A stretch of 64,000 nt of DNA, taken from contig OZ010796.1 of the NCBI GenBank assembly GCA_963932465.1, positions 78,687,292 through 78,751,291 of the forward strand, given 5' to 3'. Positions 46,781 through 59,490 of this stretch are shown here, one piece after another. The notes beneath the pieces are model-generated. The model had not been told where the DNA came from. It ran no database searches and was given only the letters and a program-made list of their open reading frames with translations. The DNA is from Maratus speciosus. Its lineage: Eukaryota; Arthropoda; Arachnida; Araneae; Salticidae. Both the position numbers and the translations under genes were made by a program. The number at the start of each line of letters is the position of its first letter. The stretch's first letter is position 1.

Positions 46781-48511
46781 GCCCGCCCTCGTTGTAGCCC
46801 GTCCTGGGTGTACGGCAACACTCTAAGTGATGCTCTTGCTCTTGCTTGTTAATGCGTGTAGACCTGAGGAGAGGGGAGGTGCAGCCGGTACATTGTTTCG
46901 AGGTCCAAGGAGCTCAAAGGGGCGCAGCTCTTACAATTATATATTATATTTTTTTAGCTTTTGGGCTATCAAAGCTTGAGAGCTAATGTGCCCGCAAGTT
47001 TTGTATGCATGTATGTACGTAACGAGACAACTCGATAGAAATATCAGATTTGCTTCAATTTTTTTTCTAGGTTCATTCCGATAAGGCGCTTCTCTGGGTT
47101 CTGGAGGATTCATTAGTTAAGTATAAATGAGGGAACGGGGGCTTATCACCCATTAAATTAGATAAATGGGTTTTTCATGCAGAATTACCCGGTTTGCTTC
47201 AAATTTGGTGTACCGGTTTATTTTGATAAGGCGCTTCGCTGATTAGATTTGGAGGTTCATGGGTTAAGTATAAAGGGATAGGACCGGCGGCTAATCCCCC
47301 CCCCCTTTTAATGTAGATAAATCGGTTTTTCATGCAGAATTATCCGATTTGCTTCAAATTTGCATACCGGTTTAATCTGATAAGACGCTTCCCTGATTAG
47401 ATTTGGAGGTTCATTGGTTAAGTATAAAAGGGGAGGAAGGGGATAATAAACCCTCTTAAATGGGTTTTACATGCAGAATTATTAGATTTGCTTAAAATTT
47501 GGTATACCGGTTTACTCTGATAAGGCACTTCCCTGATTAGATATGGAGGTTCATTGCTTAAGTTTGAAGGGGAGCAACGGTGGGTGTAATCCCCCCTCCA
47601 TAATATAGATAAATGGGTTTTTCATGTAGAATTATCCGTTTGAATTCAAATTTTCTATACCGGTTTATTCTGATAGGGCGCTTCCCTGATTAGATTCGGA
47701 GGTCCATTGTTTAAGCATAAAAGGGGAGGAACGGAGGGCTAATCCCACCCTCTTAAATGGGTTTTTCATGCAGAATTATCCGATTTGCTTCAAATTTGCA
47801 TACCAGTTTAATCCGATAAGGCTCTTCCCTGATTAGATTTGGAGGTTCATTGGTTAAGTAGAAAAAAGGAGGAACGGGGTAGCCCCCCCCCCCTTAATTC
47901 CGATACATGCATTTTTCATGCAAAATTATCCGATTTTCTTTCAAATTTGGTATACCAGTTTATTCTCATAAGGAGCTTCCCTGATTAGATTTGGGAGATT
48001 CATTGATTAAGTATAAAAGGGGAGGAACGGTGTGCTCCCCTCCCCTTAATTTAGAAAAGTGGATTTTTCATGCAGAACTATCCGTTTGAATTCAAATTTG
48101 GTATACCTGTTTATTCTTATAAGGCGCTTCCTTTATTAGATTTGGAGGTTCATTGGTTAAGCATAAAAGGGGAGGAACGGAGGACTAATCCCACCCTCTT
48201 AAATGGGTTTTTCATGCAGAATTATCCGATTTGCTTCCGATTTGCTATACCGGTTTACTCTGATAAGGCACTTCCCTGTAGAGTCCTATTCGGGTCGGGT
48301 TCTACCCGACCCGAACCCGCAAACTCCATTTTAAGTCAAACCGCAACCCGACTCGAGCCCGCAAAAATAATTTTCAGCAACCCGCAACCCGACGTATATC
48401 AACCCGCACCCGGAATATTTTAGCCCGCAACCCGACCCGAACCCGCAATGTAAGGAAGGCAAATAATGTTTTAATACCATTATGAAAAATAATCTACAAT
48501 TGTATCTCTAA

Positions 48512-49015
48512 TAGAGGTCTGCACCCGGTCCAGCCCGCGGCCGCGGCGGGGTGGCAAAATTTCAAACTGGACAGTCCGCTTTATTAGGACAGTTATTTTA
48601 ACGGGCCGGGCAACAAAATATTGAACGGCCCTGTCACGCCCGGCCGATAACTACAATTAAGCAGGTCTACCGGTGCGATATAAATATTTAGACGAAGCCT
48701 ATAAACAGGGATGTAGTGGAGGGTATACGGGGGGTATACGCCGTATACCCTCTGGATTTTTTTAAGGAACACCGTATACCCTCTGTTTCTCAAGAAAGCT
48801 ATTGTATATATACACTAGGGTATACTCTCTGCCTTGAGCGTATACCCTCTGCTTAGAACGTATACCCTCTGTTTTTTTTACGACTACACCACTGCCTATA
48901 AAATCATAAACGGGCCGTGCCGGGCTAGGGTCGAACTTTTAAGTTTTACACGGCACGAGACGTGGCGGGGCGGGCCGTTCTCCGGCCTGGAAATTCCGGC
49001 CCGTGCAGACCTCTA
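48512..49015. mobile_element. Nested hAT-type element, TAGAGGTCTGCAC ends
   Basis: TAGAGGTCTGCACCCGG and CCGTGCAGACCTCTA are inverted; subterminal zones are GC-rich with cgggccg. The 8-mer TCTCTAAT occurs at both borders (48505-48512, 49018-49025), though three bases lie between the inverted end and the right copy, so the exact border is uncertain. It lies inside 48279-49731. Confidence 0.7.
48706..48894. mobile_element. Innermost 189-bp hAT-like MITE, TATACCCTCT repeats
   Basis: Begins CAGGGATGTAGTGGAGGG and ends CGACTACACCACTG. The 8-bp duplication CCTATAAA is perfect (48698-48705, 48895-48902). The interior consists of gtataccctctg words, with ggagggtatacgg inverted at the left. Non-coding; lies inside 48512-49015. 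Confidence 0.8.
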
Positions 49016-49808
49016 ATTCTCTAATACCATTTTTATGTTTTACATAGAAGAATGAACAAATCTATATTCTTTGATATTGAACTATAGTAAAACCTCTGAC
49101 CTGACCCGATGCAAGACTCTAAATGGTACGAAACTAAAAATCTAATCTTTAAATATGCTTTTAAATTAGTTGCAGTTTCAAAAGTCCCACTTATAACGAT
49201 ACACCTTGTTTTTACACAAGTGGCCATCTGCCTTTAGTTTACCAGCAGTTATTATTTTGAAAATTTTCCCGTCTAACATAGTGCATCGCGTATGACCACA
49301 ATTAAATTATTCACTTGATACATTAAACAGGAAATACCATTTACCGTTTTGCTGCGTATTGTATTTTTAAAATACGATAAAAATATAATGCAGTTTCTTA
49401 TTTCGAAGACTCGTGAAAGGATGACTTAAGACAAAACAGATAGGCACTTGCTTTTGTGAAACTTTGATCTGCGGTTTATATAAGGCTTTTAACGGGAAAA
49501 GATATTTTCCACATTCTTTTAAAAAAACGGGTCAACCTGAAACCGACTCGCAAGAGTTAAAAAGCCAACCCGAACCCGAAACAATAACAGCCAACCCGAC
49601 CCGCACAAAAAAATTAAAGTCAACCCGACCCGACCCGACCCGCAACTGGAAAATATAGCGCCAACCCGACCCGAACCGCGGGTCGGGTCGGGTTCGGGTA
49701 AAAGCGGGTAACCCGACCCGATGCAGGACTACTTTTCTGATTAAAAATAGAGGTTCATTGTTTAAGTATGAAGGGGAGAGGAACGGGGGGCTAATCACCC
49801 CTTCTTAA

Positions 49809-50028
49809 CCCTTTCAGGGGCAAGATACTTCTGCTGCTAAAATGTTAAAATGATTGAATGACACCAGGATATAAAGAAAATTTATATGAAAATAAGTAAA
49901 AACGTTTCTTTGACTATGTGAAAGGGCCTATGCAAAAGAAGAATTTAGTTTTAGAATTCTGGTGCCAATATGGCATTTGAGAATTAAAATTAAGTGGTAT
50001 ATATAATATACCGGTGCCCTCCAAGGGG
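49809..50028. mobile_element. piggyBac-like MITE, 220 bp, TTAA target
   Basis: TTAA flanks both sides (49805-49808, 50029-50032), and the ends CCCTTTCAGGGGCA and TGCCCTCCAAGGGG are imperfect inverted repeats. TTAA duplication with CCC-starting ends is the hallmark of piggyBac. Satellite units show the empty site ctcttaaatggg. No coding capacity. Confidence 0.8.
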
Positions 50029-51419
50029 TTAAACGGGTTTTTCATGCAGAATTATCAGATTTGCTTCAAATTTGGTATACCGGTTTACTCTGATAAGGCA
50101 CTTCCCTGATTAGATTTGGAGGTTCTCTGGTTAAGTTTGAAGGGGAGGAACGGGAGGTGTAATCCCCTCCCCCCTTAATTTAGATAAATGGGTTTTTCAG
50201 ACAGAATTATCCGATTTTATTTCAAATTTGGTATACCAGTTTAGTCTGATAAGGTGCTTCCTGATTAGATTTGGAGCTTCATTGATTAAGTATAAAAGGA
50301 GAGGAAAGGGGTGCTAACCCCCCCCCCCCCACCCCCCACCCTTAATTTAGATAATTGGATTTTTCATGCAGAATTATCCGACTTTATTCAAATTTGGTAT
50401 ACTGATTTATTCTTATATGGCGCTTCCCTGATTAGATTTGGAGGTTCATTGATTAAGTCTAAAAGGGGAGGAGCGGGTTGCCAACCTCCCCCCCCCCCCT
50501 CTTAATTTAGATAAATGGGTTTTTCAGGCAGAATTATCCGATTTTCTTTCAAATTTGGTATACCAATTTAGTCTGATAAGGCGCTTCCCAGATTAGATTT
50601 GGAGGTTCATTGGTTAAGCATAAAAGGGGAGGAACAGGGGGCTAATCCCCTCTTAATTTAGATAAATGGGTTTTTCATGCAGAATTATCCAATTTGCTTC
50701 AAATTTGGTATACCGGTATATTCTGATAAGACGCTTCCCTGATTAGATTTGGAGGTTCATTGGTAAAGTATAAAGGGGAGGAACGGGCTAATTCCCAGCA
50801 GTTTTTCCCTGATTATTTAGCGTTTTACTCAAAAAGAATGAGTTCTATTTTATGAATAATAGACATAAATAAGAGTATAATATACAAACAGTATGAATAG
50901 CCTGAGAGCTCAAAGCTATCAGTTTAACTGGGCACTTTTATTTTTTTTATTTTTTCTATATTTATTTTCTATGTATACCATAATTTAAAAGAAAGATAAA
51001 AAAAAAATGTCTGCAATTTATTTTACTCTTGTAAAACAGTATAAATGTATAATTATTAGCCTTAAGTACTGGAAAATAAATATAATCAAGAGAGACAAAC
51101 CAAGTGATCGCCGAAGTCGGCTAGGTATTATTAAAGATTCACATGCTTTTTATGATTCTCGAGAGTGTGTGTGTGGGGGGGAGGGGGGGATGTGTTTGAC
51201 CCTGGCCCCGTCACGACTCTCGACATCCTTGAATACATGCTGCCTTTCTAGTCGGAACTTCCAGTCTAACATGTTGAATTATGTCAAAGCGATCTTTAAT
51301 CTTTATTAAAAAATTATGACATTCGTAGAATATTGAAACTGTAAGACTTTAAATTAGTTTAATTAATCAGTTATACAAAGTCATCTAATCGGCATTGTAA
51401 TTGTGTACCATTAAATATA

Positions 51420-51515
51420 TACCTCTGTTGAAAGGATTTGCTCGCCTTTGCGTGCTCTTTGTGTTTTATTCAGTTGGATATTCATACCGGAAGTGCGAGA
51501 CAAAGAGGTACGTAA
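51420..51515 (+). other. Possible non-coding first exon, weak
   Basis: A less AT-biased stretch (gctcgcctttgcgtgctc, ataccggaagtgcgagac) ends at a good donor-like AAAGAG/GTACGT at 51512. No ATG with a sustained frame. It could be a 5' UTR exon or an old transposon end. Confidence 0.2.
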
Positions 51516-51745
51516 CATTTTAATTATTTTTAAGTGAAAACAATTATTATGCATCTATTTTTCATACATTTTTAACTTGCATTAGTTCTTAATAAAGTTT
51601 TTCTTGAATGTTACATATTTGCCTTGTTAATTTATTTTAGGTTTAAAAAGCATTTTTTTTACGTATGACAAATAAGAAATTTTTTTTTATCCAGCTAAAA
51701 ATTACTTGAATTTAAAAATTCATTCAAAAAAAGTTAATAATTCAA

Positions 51746-53623
51746 TCTATATATATATTACGCTAACGTACGTGGCACAGAAATCGCGATTATTTGTTAT
51801 TGTTTAATGGCAACGCCCGAGAAACGCATCTGATTGGTTATTGTGTAAGAGTCCTTGGCAGGATTTAGGGCGATCGGGTTTGTTGTTGTTTACGTTTTGC
51901 GTTTTCTGTGGAATATCTTTCGCTGCAATTATGTAGCTTCAAAATATCATTTGAAATGCCCGTAAAAAATCTCGGTGAATGCTTGAAAGTGAAGAAGAAG
52001 CCGAATTAGAGTCGAATCGAAATAGATTCGAAATCCAAATAGAATTGTCGAGAACGCCGTTAAGCGATCGGCAAAATAGGCTTAATAACTGTAGCATGCA
52101 CGAGTTGCTACTGAAATCCAAATTACTAATTTAAACGTTCCGGGGCATGCATAACTTTGGGTGAAACGTGCAATTTATGCAAAGCACTGTATTGGAAATG
52201 CGAATTAAACAGCAGCAAGAAGTTAACAAAATGTTGTCATGACGTAAAAAGTAATTTTGTACGGACCTGCGATACGAATTTCAGGTTCATTTAAGAATAT
52301 TATTACGGGCCCCCTCAAAAGTAAGATACAATAAAACCTGCTTAGACGTAAACGAAAACGACCAGTGATAAATTCCGTTTTATGCAGGTCATTAAATTGA
52401 ACAACGCATAATAGCATTTTTTTTTTTGGGGGGGGGGGGGGGGGGAGAGCTGGAACTTTTTTTTACTACTACTAACGTACGTGGCACAGAAATCGCGATT
52501 ATTTGTTATTGTTCAATGGCAACGCCCGAGAAACGCATCTGATTGGTTATTGTGTAAGAGTCCTTGGCAGGATTTAGGGCGATCGGGTTTGTTTACGTTT
52601 CACTGTTAGGATGCACTATCTTTCGCTGCAATTATGTAGCTTCATAATATCATTTGAAATGCCCGTAAAAAATCTCGGTGAATGCTTGAAAGTGAAGAAG
52701 AAGTCGAATTCGAGTCGAATCGAAATAGATTCGAAATCCAAATAGAATTGGTCGAGAACGTCGTTAAGCGATCGGCAAAATAGGCTTAATAACTGTAGCA
52801 TGCGCGCGTTTCTTCTGAAATCCAAATTATTGATTTAAACATCTCGGGGCATGCATAACTGTGGGTGAAACGTGCAATTTCTGCAAAGCACTGTATTGGA
52901 AATGCGAATTAAACAGCAGCAAGAAGTTTACAAAATGTTGTCATGACGTAAAAAGTAATTTTGTCCGGACAGGTAGTTTTGACTGTACGGACCTGCGATA
53001 CGAATTTCAAGTTCATTTAAGAATATTATTACGGGCTCCCCAGAAGTAATATACAATAAAACCTGCTTAGACGGAAACGAAAACGACCAGTGATAAATTC
53101 CGTTTTATGCAGGTTATTTAAATTGAACAAAGCATAATAGCATTTTTTGGGGGGGGGGAGGGGGAGAGCTGGAATTTTTTTTTTTTTCGTTTATTGCAGG
53201 ATTCAGTTATAAACAGGCTTTACTCTATTAGAAAATAAATTTGCTGGATGGTACTTTAAAAAAAATTCTATATAGTAATATTTGCTTACAATTTTATTAT
53301 TTCTTTTTCAGTATTACACTTTGTTATATTTGTAATTGCTTTTCATATAAAGATTTTATATAAAAAATTAAATTATATAAAATATAATTACATTTTAATT
53401 AAATTCATCAGTTAATTTGGAATAAAAAAGTTTAAAGTATGAGACATGAAAATTAAAAAACTTAACCTTTGACTTTACACAACTTTGGAACAGAACAAGA
53501 ATCAGTCCCTGGTAATTTGCACCGTCTCCACCCGCCCCCCTCTGAACGGACCTGCGATTAAAAATTTCAGATTCATTTAAGAATATTATTATGGGCCCGG
53601 GCAACGCCGGGCGGGTCAGCTAG
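51746..53623 (+). mobile_element. Non-autonomous Helitron with tandem body repeats
   Basis: Begins TC after an A (51745) and ends CTAG before a T (53624). A GC stem CCCGG-gcaacg-CCGGG (53596-53611) stands 8 bases before the terminal CTAG. These are the defining Helitron ends and A/T target. The body is two tandem ~709-bp copies (taacgtacgtggcacag at 51764 and 52473), and the end block (atttaagaatattatta) occurs a third time before the terminus. No Rep/helicase; the minus-strand frames at 51939 and 52616 are the same repeated text. Confidence 0.9.
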
Positions 53624-53750
53624 TGTTAAAAATTTCCGTTCAAAGAATTAATCCATGGAGTAAAATAAAGAGAAGCACCAAAATATGGCACTTTTTATTT
53701 TTCGAAAACTCCAGGCTGGGCACACACGATGCGCTCTACCGTTTCTTTTT

Positions 53751-54120
53751 AGGGTTTCGTTTATCTGACGAAACCCTATTCGTCTCACTCCTCTGTTTGT
53801 CTGTCTGTCTGTCACAGAGAACGTTCTCAGAAACTACATACGTTGGAGTCTTGAAATTTTGCATACTTATAGCTGAACACCACACATCAAATGACAAATA
53901 ATAAAATTTTGAAAAAGTCTTATATTTACCCCCCTGGGATCTAACTTGTGTATTTTAAGCATTTTTTTTTTAACTGACCCCCTACTTAAGTTGGAGACTT
54001 GAAATTTTGCATACTTATAGCTGAACACTTGCGATCACACGACAAATCATAAAATTTTCAAAAAGTCTTTTATTTATTCCTCTGGGCTTGTATATTTCAA
54101 GCAATTTTTCTAACCTCCCC
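53751..54120 (+). repeat. Hairpin plus ~143-bp tandem pair
   Basis: AGGGTTTCG and CGAAACCCT form a 9-bp stem (53751-53777), then a (GTCT)n stretch. The block cttgaaattttgcatactta plus tagctgaacac, through ataaaatttt and aaaagtctt, occurs at 53852 and 54000. It resembles dispersed non-coding repeats of arthropods as I remember them; class not assigned. Confidence 0.6.
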
Positions 54121-55200
54121 CCCTTTCCCCCCGGGGGCACTTTTCTAACTTTTGCAGACACAACTTTGATCACTTTTTCATATTATGCACTATAGCCGTA
54201 CATATTTTAGTTCCACTTTTTACCGCCAGAGGGTGCCTATTTATCTTGGGTGCTATCCCAGACCATAGATTAATATCCAAGATCGGAAACTTCCATAGAG
54301 CGTAATGGTAATGCGATCGCGATCGTAGCGCCTTTAGTGACAATGGGGAAGAAACTCCCCATCCATGTAGTATGCTTATAATTGAGTATCTACCTTATTG
54401 TAATCTTTCTTTTTTTAATGTTGCATGTTTACGTTTTCAATAGAATCTTACGTCGATACATCAACATAGAATAGATATCTATTTTATATATCTAATATAT
54501 ATTCTATGTTCATGCACGGATATATTATTTTTTTTTTTCTAATGATGAGTGAACGGTTTAAGTACAACGAAAAATAAGGTTAAAATTTCGTCTTGAATGC
54601 TATATATTAAAAGCAATGGTGTAATATAAAAATACGAAATATTGCCTCTACAAGTCCCAGAAAATTTCATAATTATTCCCCTTTGATAGGAAAATTTTTA
54701 TATCCTATATTTTATTAATTTATGAAGTTTAACGTATTAAACAATCGTTACGATAATCTTTTAAAATTTACGAATTTTCACTTCCTTAGTGATAAAATAA
54801 AAATATTGATTGTACGTTATTTACATTAAAAACAATTCAATAAAATTTATAATATTAACATATAAGGAATAATAATAATTATTACAGATAGGGGAAAATT
54901 CTTTTAGACAAATTTTTAGAACTGTATAAATCTAAAAGTTAAAAATAATTAGAGTTACTGACATTACACTCAATAAAATTTTATTCGATGTGGATAAATT
55001 GACATACCTGAATTTGATTTTTTACAATTTAATTTTATGAACTTACATATTTGTATTTTTAACAGAATTTCTAGGGTTTTGTTTTGTATTATTACTCTAA
55101 TTATCATTTTGTAAGTTAAAGGTGAATGATACAGGTACGATAACAACAAAAAAAAGCAGCTAAATAAATAACACATAAATATATCGTCTGCCTCTCTCGT
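54121..55200. other. No gene recognised
   Basis: A short G+C-richer patch at 54280-54345 (gcgatcgcgatcgtagcg) stands out from AT-rich text but has no supported frame. Confidence 0.4.
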
Positions 55201-55499
55201 TGTCTCTGCTGCTTCGTTTTAGGAAAGAATAGATATTCAAAACATAGAGTGTAAACATATTTCTTCAACATAGGAAAATTTCGGAGGCTCATTAATTCTG
55301 CCCCCTTGTCGGTAGTGACGCTAGTACTGTTGCCGTTGCAGATTTTGCCGTAAATGTCCCATCTTGTATGTTAATCTATGTCCCAGACAACCACAATCAT
55401 CTTTTGGACGCTCTACAATGATCCTAAAGATCCTGTAGTCGTCATATCCTATAAAACTATCTTCTGAATGTCCCCAGAATACTGAAAATCTGACACTCC

Positions 55500-55709
55500 G
55501 TGCCCAAAACGACGGTAAGATATTCCTTGACGGACGTACATGCGCAGTTTGACTCCATGGTTCTTCTCCCTGTACTCGAATTCGCAGCAACCGACCAACC
55601 GACTGACGAGAAATCCGTTTATTTTGATGGCTTTGCAACGGTTGTTTGCTGTGGTGAGCTCGTGCCGCAATCGAATAAGAAAAAAGTGAATACGGATATT
55701 ATAAGGTAA
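55500..55709 (+). CDS. Possible first coding exon (LLPVLEFAATDQPT)
   Basis: A G+C-richer island at about 55200-55700 contains an open + frame. From the ATG at 55557 it reads MVLLPVLEFAATDQPTDEK, SVYFDGFATVVCCGELVPQ, SNKKKVNTDII, followed by a donor ATAAG/GTAAGA. The frame opens further upstream (ATG at 55500). The minus strand is open over the same stretch in two frames (55321-55638 with WSQTAHVRPSRNILPSFW, and 55449-55670 with YVRQGISYRRFGHGVSDF), so the true coding strand is unsettled. No family recognised. Confidence 0.35.
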   Translation: MPKTTVRYSLTDVHAQFDSMVLLPVLEFAATDQPTDEKSVYFDGFATVVCCGELVPQSNKKKVNTDIIR

Positions 55710-56002
55710 GAATTTTCTTTCATTTTTATTTTTAATGCTTTCTTTTATAACTATTCCACCAATATATTTGTATAATGTCGGAAAATTTTCATATAAAAAA
55801 TAGGCATAGTCATCGCACGAGTAAGAATGTAATGTATAATGTTCCTAAAAATTAATTTATATATTCAAAGTAAATACATTTTTGCTTCATTAAATATTTT
55901 TGTAGGAATGATTTATTGCGATCTTCATTCAAAATGCACATAACTAGCTCTAATATTTTATTGATTTATAAGTTTTACTCGTAAAATTTACGATTATGAT
56001 GT

Positions 56003-57472
56003 AGGGTTAGCTGTGCCAGTAATGGACACGCCTTGATGTTTTTGGTTCATAAAAAAAATAACTAATAAATATTTAGCTTTAATTATTTTTTAATAATTCC
56101 CTCTTGCATGTTATATAAAACTGAGTTATTGTTGACACTTTTCAAACCAATCAGGAAGCAGAAAATGTTTCAAAATTTCCCTGTTTTTCTCTGAAAATCT
56201 TAACGAACAGGCTAAAAGCTGGCTTTGTTTAATTAATTTATATATCATTTTTTTTCTTGCAAAATTTTAATGTTTTTGTTTGAGTAGCAATAAAAAGCTT
56301 AGATTTTTATATGCTAACAGCCATTTACAAAATTTCATTTATTTTTAAGGTTTTAAGAGGGGATGTCCATTACCGAGATGGTTAATTAGTCATTTTGCAG
56401 TAATGGACACCCCATGTAGACATTGCTAAAAATGCAATTTCAGTAATGTTTAGTGCATATAATATTTTGAATTAACTGCAAACCTAAATAATCAAATTTA
56501 TTTTTTAATTATGTTTACCAAAATGTAATAACATCAAAACTTTTATAAATAACTGCTTTTAAGTTATTTTATATGATTAATAAAATTTCATTATTTTATT
56601 TATTTATCTTTTTTATGTATATCTTGCATAATTTTATAACCTGGCTATCAAACCGGCCAGGAAGCAGAAAATATTGTTTAAGGGCACAGTCAAAGAGAGG
56701 CTCATAGGGCTTAATCCCTCTCTGTTTAAATAAAAACAATTAAGTTACAGAAGCTATTAAGAATCTATTTTCTGTCTTAAATGTTTCCTTATTCACCTCT
56801 GACAAAATAATAATAATAATGAAAGTTATTGGTAATATTCATGAAACTAGTAAATCTGCAGATCAGTGGCCTCAAACATCAGTTCAACTCACAATATCAT
56901 TTCTTTCATATTTGTAATATTAAGTTATTGTAAATGATATATCAAGTAGTCTCTAGAAGATTAATTGTTAAAAATAGTGAGACAAAACTAAACACTAATA
57001 TTCCAAAACTTTTTTTTTTTTTTTTTATTACCTTTTAAATCCCCCACTGTTTCAATAATTTGATAGCTGTAATTACCTGATATTTAGTATTTTAAACTAT
57101 TCATCTAAAATAATTAAAACATCGATTTTCTGATAATTACAATAATTGATGTAAACAGTAAATAATTATCATAAATATTTTATTAATTACTGGTATCCTG
57201 ATTGTTAAATTTATTTGAAAATAACGATTTTGTTTTGATTAGTATGTATTCATTAAATTCTTGTTCTAAATACAGTCATGAAAACAATTATATTTATTAC
57301 TTTTTATGGGGTGTCCATTACTGGGTGTTTTGATATATTTCTGTTATTTAAAATTAAATTTCGATTCATATTGGGAAATGAGACTATAAGAATGGTTAGG
57401 TTAATATAATATTGAAAAAACTGGAATATAATAATTATAACTATAAATAAAAAAAATATGGTACTTTTCGGT
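56003..57472 (+). repeat. Tandem CCATTACTGG family, unit 2
   Basis: Starts agggttagctgtgccagtaa and matches unit 3 (58663 on) for its whole length. It contains ggtgtccattaccgag and cagtaatggacacccc as an internal inverted pair near 56355-56415, and gggtgtccattactggg near 57309. Non-coding; no intact transposon ends identified. Confidence 0.8.
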
Positions 57473-57480
57473 CAGCCGGG

Positions 57481-58622
57481 CAGGGTTGCAAAAAAGTCGG
57501 CTAAAATTAAAAAAAGCCACGCCGGTGGCTTTTATTGGTTTTAACCGGCTTTTTTTGGCCAAAATTGGCCTTTTTTGGCCAAAATTGGCTTGTATACAGT
57601 GAAGCATTTTAACTATAGACTACACATTTTAAAGTGTTTTTAATTAGTTTTAATGACATTTTTAACTGATTTAGAATATAATAAGTAACCCAATTTCTCA
57701 ATAATGAAGCCATAATACTGGGGAGGGGAGGGGGGGAATTAGATGGAGCTGCTAGAATTTTTAAGTGAGAATTGGAAATATGTCAGCTAAATTTTAAAAG
57801 AGTCATACCAACTGCTTTATCTGGTTTACACTGTCCTTTTACCCCGACTCCCCCTTTTTTATGCCATTTTTACTGCTTTATAAAATTAAAGAGGACAATG
57901 ATTACTAAGTTACATGATTTATTACTTAAGGAATATTAAGAGCTATTAATATACATACAAGTCTTTATTTCTCATTAACATTTAAAATCATACATAATCA
58001 CAATAAAAACAACATTTCTTACTATTAAAAACAATATAAGGAACAGCATATGCATGAATATGCACACTTTTAAATAGCAACAAATTTTTCAAAATTTTAT
58101 TTAGAGAACGTATTTTTGTTTCTATTGTTTAATTGCTCGATTTATTTTTATACACTCATGTACCAAACTCTCCTTAAACATTATACCCTTACTAATTAAT
58201 TTCTTTTTTAATATTTATAAGATAATCCTTCGTTCTCTCCATACGGACTCTTAAGAATGTTTCCGTCTCGATGGGCCTCATTTTGTTATTGTTTAATGAA
58301 ATGTAATCTTTAAAATGTGTAGCATATGTGAGGCTATGTAATAGGAATTTTAAAACACCAGTTTAAAGTCTAATTTATATTCTTTTCAATAGTATATATA
58401 TATATATTTTTTTTTATTAGATATAATGCCTTTACTGTTGCCTTGTAGCAGTTATAAAGATTTATTTGACAAAATTTAATAGAAATTTGTAATTCTTTTA
58501 GTAGAAAATATTTATAAGTGTATAAAAAAATAATGAATCCATATTTAACACAAATTAACTGTAAACCAACCTTTAATAATTAAAGCCGGCTTTTTTTAAG
58601 TGGCTAAAAGCCGGCAACCCTG
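57481..58622. mobile_element. hAT element, CAGGGTTGC ends, rich in GCCGGC
   Basis: CAGGGTTGCAAAAAAGTCGG and AAAGCCGGCAACCCTG are inverted, with the perfect 8-bp duplication CAGCCGGG (57473-57480, 58623-58630). ttggccaaaattggcc words repeat at the left end. The interior is AT-rich and non-coding. Confidence 0.85.
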
Positions 58623-59490
58623 CAGCCGGGTGCCAGTGTTATATATACACATTTATATACATAGGGTAGATGTGCCAGTAATGGACACCCCTTGATGTTT
58701 TTGGTTCATAAAAAAATAACTAATAAATATTTAGCTTTAATTATTTTTTTTTTTTATAATTCCTCCTTGTATGTTTTATAAAACTATGTTATTGTTGACA
58801 CTTTTAATCAAACCAATCAGGAAGCAGAAAATAATGTTTCAAAGTTTTGCTGTTTTTCTGTGAAAATCTTAATGAAGAGGTTAAGAGCTGGCTTCGTTTA
58901 ATTAATTTATATATTATTTATTTTCTTGCAAAATGTGAATGTTTTTGTTTGAGTAGCAATAGAAAACTTTGAATTTTATATACTAATGGCTATTTACAAA
59001 ATTTCATTTATTTTTAAGGTTTTAAGAGGGGGTGTCCATTACTGGGATGGTTAATTTGTCATTTTCCAGTAATGGACACCCCATGTAGACATTGCTAAAA
59101 ATGCAATTTTAGTAATGTTTATAATGCATGAAATACTTTGGCTTAACTGCAAACCTAAATAATCAAATTTAATTTTTAAATTATACTTACCAAAATGTAA
59201 TAACACCAAAATTTTTATAAATAGCTGCTTTTAAGTTATTTTATGTGATTAATAAAATTTCGATATTTTATTTTATTTATTATTTATTATTATTTTTTTT
59301 TATGTAGTACACATGTATACCTCACATATTTTATAATCTGGCAATCAAACCAGCCAAAAAGCAGAAAATACTGTTTAAGAGCACAGTCAAAGAGGGCTCA
59401 TAGGGCTTAATCCCTCTCCGTTTAAAAAAAAAACCAATTAAGTTACAGAAGCTATTAAAAATCCATTTTCTGTCTTAAATGTTTCCTTAT

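Larger units (their letters stand above)
48279..49731. mobile_element. hAT-type element, GGGTCGGGTT ends, in the satellite
   Basis: Ends TAGAGTCCTATTCGGGTC and GACCCGATGCAGGACTA with dense acccgaaccc subterminal repeats. Flanks cttccctg (48271-48278) and cttttctg (49732-49739) are an 8-bp duplication with two transitions, and the satellite unit resumes exactly where it left off. A second, internal end (gacccgatgcaagactcta, near 49117) suggests a deleted or rearranged interior. Frames through it (PDPTRN, RTRPDPRF) only reflect the repeats. Confidence 0.75.
47030..50800 (+). repeat. Satellite array, ~150-bp period
   Basis: About fourteen units share catgcagaattatccgattt, ggtataccggttta, ctgataaggcgcttccctg, attagatttggaggttcat and ttaagtataaaaggggagg. 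Units differ by a few substitutions and by the length of C/G runs. Two elements interrupt it (48279-49731, 49809-50028). Frames at 48070-48423 and 50311-50505 are satellite-derived. Confidence 0.9.

Noticed and set aside
46855..46945. Possible tRNA- or SINE-like segment around gaggtccaaggagctc
   Set aside because: No convincing A and B boxes and no cloverleaf could be drawn by eye.
49532..49735. GGGTCGGGTT tracts as possible telomere repeat
   Set aside because: They are inverted at both ends of a hAT-type element with a target duplication, not a uniform tandem telomere array.
48070..50505. Frames rich in Arg, Pro, Asp and Thr
   Set aside because: Derived from satellite units and GGGTCGGGTT repeats; proline/arginine bias comes from the repeat words.
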